Assembly: GCF_026460945.1 (NCBI RefSeq)
Contig: NZ_JAOVZV010000021.1
Coordinates: 108,347 to 172,346 of the forward strand
Source: Chryseobacterium luquanense
GTDB lineage: Bacteria > Bacteroidota > Bacteroidia > Flavobacteriales > Weeksellaceae
Direction: 5' to 3'
DNA length: 64,000 nucleotides
Both the position numbers and the translations under genes were made by a program. Of the stretch, positions 60,201-64,000 are shown piece after piece; position 1 is the stretch's first letter; each line of letters starts with the position of its first letter. The notes under the pieces were generated by a model. That model searched no databases. It had not been told where the DNA came from and saw nothing but the letters and a program-made list of their open reading frames with translations.

Positions 60201-63200
60201 TATGTATTTCCGTAGGTGGAGGTACTGATAACTCTGTTAGTAAACAAGAGGTTGACCTGAGAGATTTTGACGGTGACGGATATCCGGATTTACTTATCTC
60301 TGATAATGATAATCAATTAACTTACTACCATAATAATTTTTCTAGAGCAAACCTTTTGCTTACCATTGAAAATCCTTTACAGGGGATTATAATGATGGAG
60401 TATGACAATGTAAATCAAGAAAATGATCTTGGAACACTTGTAGGCGGTACCTACCAAATGCCCTTCTCTAAAACTGTAATGTCAAGAGTATCTGTTTGGA
60501 ATTTTAAACCAATCGATACAACGCTTCCGTACTTAGGGCAGGTTCATGATCCTCAAAAAATAAAGCCTCAGCAGAGATTCGATTTTGAGTATGAAAAAGG
60601 AATCCAAGATCGAAGAGAAAGACAGTTTTTAGGTTTTGGAATTGTCAAGACGAAAGTTTATAATGACCAAACATTTCATCAAACTTTTGTTACTCAGTAT
60701 GAAACTGATTACACAGGAAATGAAAATAGCTTTTACGTTAATTTTAATGATACAAACGTAAGACAATATTTTTATAAGAAAGGAATTGTACGTTCATCAT
60801 ATATGCTGGACAACCAAAACAGAAAGCGCAGCGAAACCAAATACACATATAATTATTTTGATCAGGTTTCTACAGAATACACGCCCACCGAAAGCCATCC
60901 AGAGCCACAGTTTAAGGATATAGGAAGAATTATTCCGTTGCTTTATAAAACAGAATCAACATTTACAGAATATTCCGGCTCAAGCAGTCATTCTAAAACA
61001 ACGTTCAGCACTGTAGATTCTTATGATAAATATGGCAATATCACATCTGCAACTGATAGAGGAATTACGCCTTCTGTAACGACAGATGACGTAATTAAGA
61101 AATTTACCTATCACACCCCTGGACCAAAAAATATTATTGGCACACCATCAGAACAATTGGTCATAGATGGTTACAATAATGAAGTGATGAGGAAAACAAC
61201 CACAGTTTTGGATGCTGACCAAAATATTACCAAAATAAGAAAGAATGCTATAGAAAATACTTATACTGCAGATTACGATATGGAATATGATTCTTACGGA
61301 AACATGACCAAGATCACATATCCATTATCAAATAATGGTCAAAGAATGTTTTACAGCTATGAATATGATCCGGAATATCATACCTATTTATTATCAACCA
61401 ATGATGCATACGGATTTACAAGTTCCACTCAGTATGACAATAACTATCTCTTTAGTGTTCCTGTAAGAATAACAGGTATTCATGGAGAAAACTCTACTTA
61501 TGTGTATGATAATTTCGGAAGACTTACAGAATATCTTGCACCATCTGATACAGATTTTACCGTAATGTTACATTATTTTCCTTTCAACAATATTCCGGTT
61601 GCTATTACAGAAAGAAAGCCTTTTAAAAATGATAGAGATCCCAGACCCAATTATTTTACCAGTTTGTTTACTGATGCTTGGGGGCAGGGGATGATGATTA
61701 AAAAATTATTTAAAAAGGAGGGCAATAATTACTATTTTGCCAATAACGTTTATCAGATTAAAGATAAGTTAGGGCGACCAATAAAAACCATTCTTAGAGA
61801 TAAAGTTACTACAGGAACTGATATTATGGTTTCTCTACAACTTTTCGACGATTATACTACTGCTGAAGATCAATCGGCTCAGATATATTCTACAACAACT
61901 TATGATGAATTAGACCGCCCTTTAAGTAGTACGCAACATAATGTTACTACAAATAATGGCATCGAGAACCTAACTACTCAAATGTTTTATGAATTTGATA
62001 ATGATCGATACGGAAATAGGCAGTTTGCTACAAGAGTAGTAAGCCCTCTGGGAAATACCAGTATTAGCTATACTGATGAGTTTGGCAGAACGGTTTCAAC
62101 AAAACAAACCAATGGTAATAGTAGTAATGATATTTGGACCAGCTATAAATATAACCGACTTAATGAGCTTACTACAATGGAAGATGCAGGAAATAATCCT
62201 ACTGTATATGGCTATGATAAATTGGGCAGAAATAATTTGAAAATTTCTCCGGATTCAGGAGAGTCAAGTTTTTTCTATGATTTGAGTGGTAAACTGATAA
62301 AATCTACTAACGCTAATCAAAGACCCATTGGGCAACAGGTAGATTATATATATAATTTTGATCAATTAACCAAGATTCATTATCCTGATCACGATGTTAA
62401 ATTTGAATATGGGCAGCAGACAGGTACAGATACCGAGCGTGGAAGACTTATAAAACAGACAGACAGAAGTGGAACCGAGAATTACAAATATGATGTAGCT
62501 GGAAACATAAAAGAAACTATGCGAATTGTAGTTGCTCCGAACAATGTTCCGAAAATGTTTAAGACTTATTACACATATGATATATTTGGAAGAATTAATA
62601 CAATTGTATATCCCGACACGGAAAAAGTTACGTATACCTATGGAATGTCGGGTCTTTTGACGGATATTACCAGTACACCTCCCGGAAAACCATTCCATGT
62701 CTCTATTGCGCATTCGATGGAATATAACCATAGGGATCAACTGACTTCCTATTTATCCGAAAATGGAACTAAAACAACGTATGATTATGATCCGTGGGGT
62801 AAAGTTAATGAGTTGGCATTGCAGTACACCAATGGAAATATCAATATCCGTAAAAACCAGTATATTTTTGACGGTAACGAAAATTTGGTAAATGTATCGA
62901 GTACAACACCAATGAATGGAAACTTTCCCTCTATGGATTTAGGGATTGCTACCAGTAAACAATACAGTTATGACCCTTTCGGAAGGCTGAGTTCAGCGCA
63001 GATTACGGCAAAAGGTAAAGAATATACCAAGTTTAATAATCTTGCTATGGGATATAATTCGATAGGAAATATAGGATATAAAAATTCTCAACTTAAAACG
63101 TATGATAATAACCTTAACTGTCAGTACCCTGTAAATGAAGGAGATATAGGCGGGTATAAATATGAGCATCCTGATCATCCGAATGCAGTGTCGGATATAA

Positions 63201-64000
63201 ATTATATGAAATATGATAATTTTACTGCTCCACTCGATTGCGGACAACCTCCGGTAAACCAGATAATTAATTCACAGGAGTCGATGGGTTATGATAATAA
63301 CGGAAATTTAACGGTAGTTAAGGAAGATGACGGTAATAGTATATTGAGTTTCAGAGAAATGCTGTGGGATCATGAAAACCGTCTTAAAGCGGTAATAACA
63401 GAGCATGAAAATCTGAATTATTATGTTTACGATGCGTCGGGGGATAGAATCCTGAAAAATGATGCAGTCTCAAAGAGTCTATATGTAAATGGTAATGATC
63501 CCAATAAAACAACTCAAATGGGGGCATTTACGTATTATCCGAATGGATTCTTGGTACTTAGTGATAAGACCATGAGTAAACATTATTACATGGGGGGGCA
63601 AAGACTTGCAACTAAGGTAAGTAATATACCATCTCACAGATTTAAGATTGATCTCTCAGGGGAATATTACGAATTATCTGCCGCATTAGATGAAGAGATA
63701 ATTCATATTGCTGAGCAGACGGGTCTTCCACCTGTAGTTTGGGTGCCAAATGAAGATTCGCAGGGTACTTATACACCTCCGGTTTCTTCTACACAAGACG
63801 ATACGCAATGTATTTACTTTATGGAGCATCAGATGTATACATTCCAACAGGATGGAAATGAAGAATGTTACAACAAACTCTTAGCGTTTTATTCTAATGC
63901 TTTTGATAGTGGAAACTTTTGCGATATGTGGAGTCAGTTTCTTGCAGAAGAATGTATGGTTGGCTATACTCCTCCTGAACTTCTGGAATCTGAAATGTAC
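57197..64000 (+). CDS. Giant VCBS/RHS-repeat protein, remaining body (cut by the window end)
   Basis: Open frame of more than 2,260 codons from an ATG at 57197 to the window edge; checked in several places without finding a stop. First part: Ca-binding FG-GAP/VCBS motifs, NIDGDGLLD, DVNGDGLVD (about 57470), FNGDGYPDV (59490), DINGDGLTD (59795), DVNGDGMAD (60017) and DFDGDGYPD (60264). Later part: RHS/YD repeats such as YDSYGNMTK, YDNFGRLTEY, YDPWGKVNE, YDPFGRLSS and YDASGDRIL. RHS shells enclose a C-terminal toxin or effector; that tip is not in the window, whose last residues (QTGLPPVVWVPNEDSQ onward) leave the repeat pattern. It shares its gene with 55915-57231; the two are split by a 1-nt homopolymer shift. 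Confidence 0.85.
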   Translation, partial: MMTIGLTEKNIDGDGLLDKVFYGSNGNILFRKNNKTAFSSIYSSLGIPNGTPIHKHNSYNTTVGLEYSFASGVVGANYSFGNSNSPTYFSDVNGDGLVDMINYGDVYFSKIRNGIPSFQSQTVSSTFNVTEETPNAILAGSGAQQDTIISTTFAKSLANIVRMWEAPVSGSIQISSDFYLTQNSQDGVDFWIEKGDMRKVYEDITGFNPVNSTIISPIATLTTQQTQSLSASVVVEKGQRIFFIASSKNNEIGDRINVTSDIRYTSVFGVSDMGIQDANNNNYFKFNSKSHYLASSQKPNMVADQSKVRISWDNLSNEIFTDDVDFKIYKSVRNVSDTTSVISPSSGTLIYHHKLTQNDDQQNVTPASNQIPNIDITDLLVNSNGNTVTLFYFDVSADTNVSWGKIKWRPTITVMNPTDTTAVYALVQYNPYSERLINTLPKDFRKYLDRHYCKDGCVRCDTDTSYLFPDFNGNQSTSTNYTINLPSLHSTKVTFSLKIKDNDGNVYTEKNTVDVVNNVMAIPKISLCALLKKIPLRIGEVFSFPFYFEISSADYVVAKKLSSVNPYIFHSEYLSDPYFANTDHKADYFGSRSANTHYNMNTGLVYQGWGGFSYNGSKYPTEPIRESEFANNPFANVPLPGGSSPCNPSAPDYYTCMTNYIMQQNNNRYFTPLELDAEKYAYISPMEPAELGEEEMQPYLLGVSSTSSTVITTPLFAVPNPRGIILRSTFDSFHAYVSGQIIPWLGISAHGGISTDRTSDYFQDFNGDGYPDVISGKKYQKTNILGQLGGVSSIAEKEVKSRGFILGAGISASASVAKFSNTDSKFFAIGAEKDSHTSSSSFALGIGFGLNIGKAWAQGTGVWADINGDGLTDYISDGNSYINTGDGFVVDNYNWDVSEVSKGDSFALSGGGGFSFANGSWAVGIGLSKSSFTAKTGLIDVNGDGMADKIVKNGDTYEMWINNGTSFMPPANFNKNFSLDNKQNASGFNLYGTLCGCFGVKVCISVGGGTDNSVSKQEVDLRDFDGDGYPDLLISDNDNQLTYYHNNFSRANLLLTIENPLQGIIMMEYDNVNQENDLGTLVGGTYQMPFSKTVMSRVSVWNFKPIDTTLPYLGQVHDPQKIKPQQRFDFEYEKGIQDRRERQFLGFGIVKTKVYNDQTFHQTFVTQYETDYTGNENSFYVNFNDTNVRQYFYKKGIVRSSYMLDNQNRKRSETKYTYNYFDQVSTEYTPTESHPEPQFKDIGRIIPLLYKTESTFTEYSGSSSHSKTTFSTVDSYDKYGNITSATDRGITPSVTTDDVIKKFTYHTPGPKNIIGTPSEQLVIDGYNNEVMRKTTTVLDADQNITKIRKNAIENTYTADYDMEYDSYGNMTKITYPLSNNGQRMFYSYEYDPEYHTYLLSTNDAYGFTSSTQYDNNYLFSVPVRITGIHGENSTYVYDNFGRLTEYLAPSDTDFTVMLHYFPFNNIPVAITERKPFKNDRDPRPNYFTSLFTDAWGQGMMIKKLFKKEGNNYYFANNVYQIKDKLGRPIKTILRDKVTTGTDIMVSLQLFDDYTTAEDQSAQIYSTTTYDELDRPLSSTQHNVTTNNGIENLTTQMFYEFDNDRYGNRQFATRVVSPLGNTSISYTDEFGRTVSTKQTNGNSSNDIWTSYKYNRLNELTTMEDAGNNPTVYGYDKLGRNNLKISPDSGESSFFYDLSGKLIKSTNANQRPIGQQVDYIYNFDQLTKIHYPDHDVKFEYGQQTGTDTERGRLIKQTDRSGTENYKYDVAGNIKETMRIVVAPNNVPKMFKTYYTYDIFGRINTIVYPDTEKVTYTYGMSGLLTDITSTPPGKPFHVSIAHSMEYNHRDQLTSYLSENGTKTTYDYDPWGKVNELALQYTNGNINIRKNQYIFDGNENLVNVSSTTPMNGNFPSMDLGIATSKQYSYDPFGRLSSAQITAKGKEYTKFNNLAMGYNSIGNIGYKNSQLKTYDNNLNCQYPVNEGDIGGYKYEHPDHPNAVSDINYMKYDNFTAPLDCGQPPVNQIINSQESMGYDNNGNLTVVKEDDGNSILSFREMLWDHENRLKAVITEHENLNYYVYDASGDRILKNDAVSKSLYVNGNDPNKTTQMGAFTYYPNGFLVLSDKTMSKHYYMGGQRLATKVSNIPSHRFKIDLSGEYYELSAALDEEIIHIAEQTGLPPVVWVPNEDSQGTYTPPVSSTQDDTQCIYFMEHQMYTFQQDGNEECYNKLLAFYSNAFDSGNFCDMWSQFLAEECMVGYTPPELLESEMY

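Noticed and set aside
62366..62740. 124-codon minus-strand frame inside the RHS gene
   Set aside because: Antisense to conserved RHS repeats; Ile/Phe-rich shadow.

Overview
The window reads as a chromosomal segment of a flavobacterium, most likely Chryseobacterium or a close Weeksellaceae relative. The DNA is AT-rich. Promoters carry the Bacteroidetes -7 box TAnnTTTG, and clear Shine-Dalgarno sites are rare. The gene families fit: a SpvB/RHS giant protein, a TetX-like monooxygenase, FHS sugar transport, DUF2911 and many AraC regulators. Species assignment is inference. No rRNA, tRNA, CRISPR array or intact insertion sequence was found.

Layout. (1) 300-3400: a TPP riboswitch controls thiM-thiE-thiD-tenA, a thiamine-salvage operon closed by a strong terminator. 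(2) 3450-20900: an accessory redox and stress region with four AraC regulators, two HxlR regulators, a MarR-GNAT fusion and an NrtR-like regulator. They are interleaved with two MdaB-type quinone reductases, two SDRs, an Old Yellow Enzyme, a pirin, a hydrolase-cupin-CMD group, a DsbA-like protein and an SMR pump. (3) 20900-24750: hypothetical genes, a lone receiver domain, and a TetX-like flavin monooxygenase beside an AraC regulator. (4) 25080-30783: a LacI-controlled sugar module (fructokinase, FHS transporter, LamB-like porin, ketose 3-epimerase). It is flanked by two minus-strand gene fragments, suggesting insertion into an older gene. (5) 30940-36040: an operon of two ring-cleaving-dioxygenase-like glyoxalases, an MhqD-like hydrolase, a cupin, a pseudo-receiver and a Crp/Fnr regulator, followed by a pirin with a near-identical promoter. 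(6) 36145-39830: the oxidative pentose phosphate operon gnd-zwf-pgl. (7) 39850-41132: a decay zone with a third copy of that promoter, a terminator, a gene remnant, half a repeat, a truncated DoxX and a truncated alginate-export porin. (8) 41290-50140: an M17 N-domain protein, a methyltransferase-like membrane protein, a Crp regulator, a fatty acid desaturase broken by one amber codon, a SUKH protein, an LRR protein, and an iron-uptake pair (siderophore-interacting protein and AraC). (9) 50801-55716: a PIG-L deacetylase, a 34-residue membrane protein, a sodium:solute symporter and a DUF2911 protein. (10) 55915-64000: a very long SpvB/VCBS/RHS gene, lacking its 5' end, split by a homopolymer frameshift and running off the window.

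The most interesting themes are three matched promoters (30941, 35090, 39851) that define a small quinone/aromatic-stress regulon, one member of which has been lost; the sugar island and the gene it seems to have split; the coupled tiny membrane protein before the symporter; and the disrupted RHS giant. All assignments come from reading the sequence and remembered family motifs; no database search was run.
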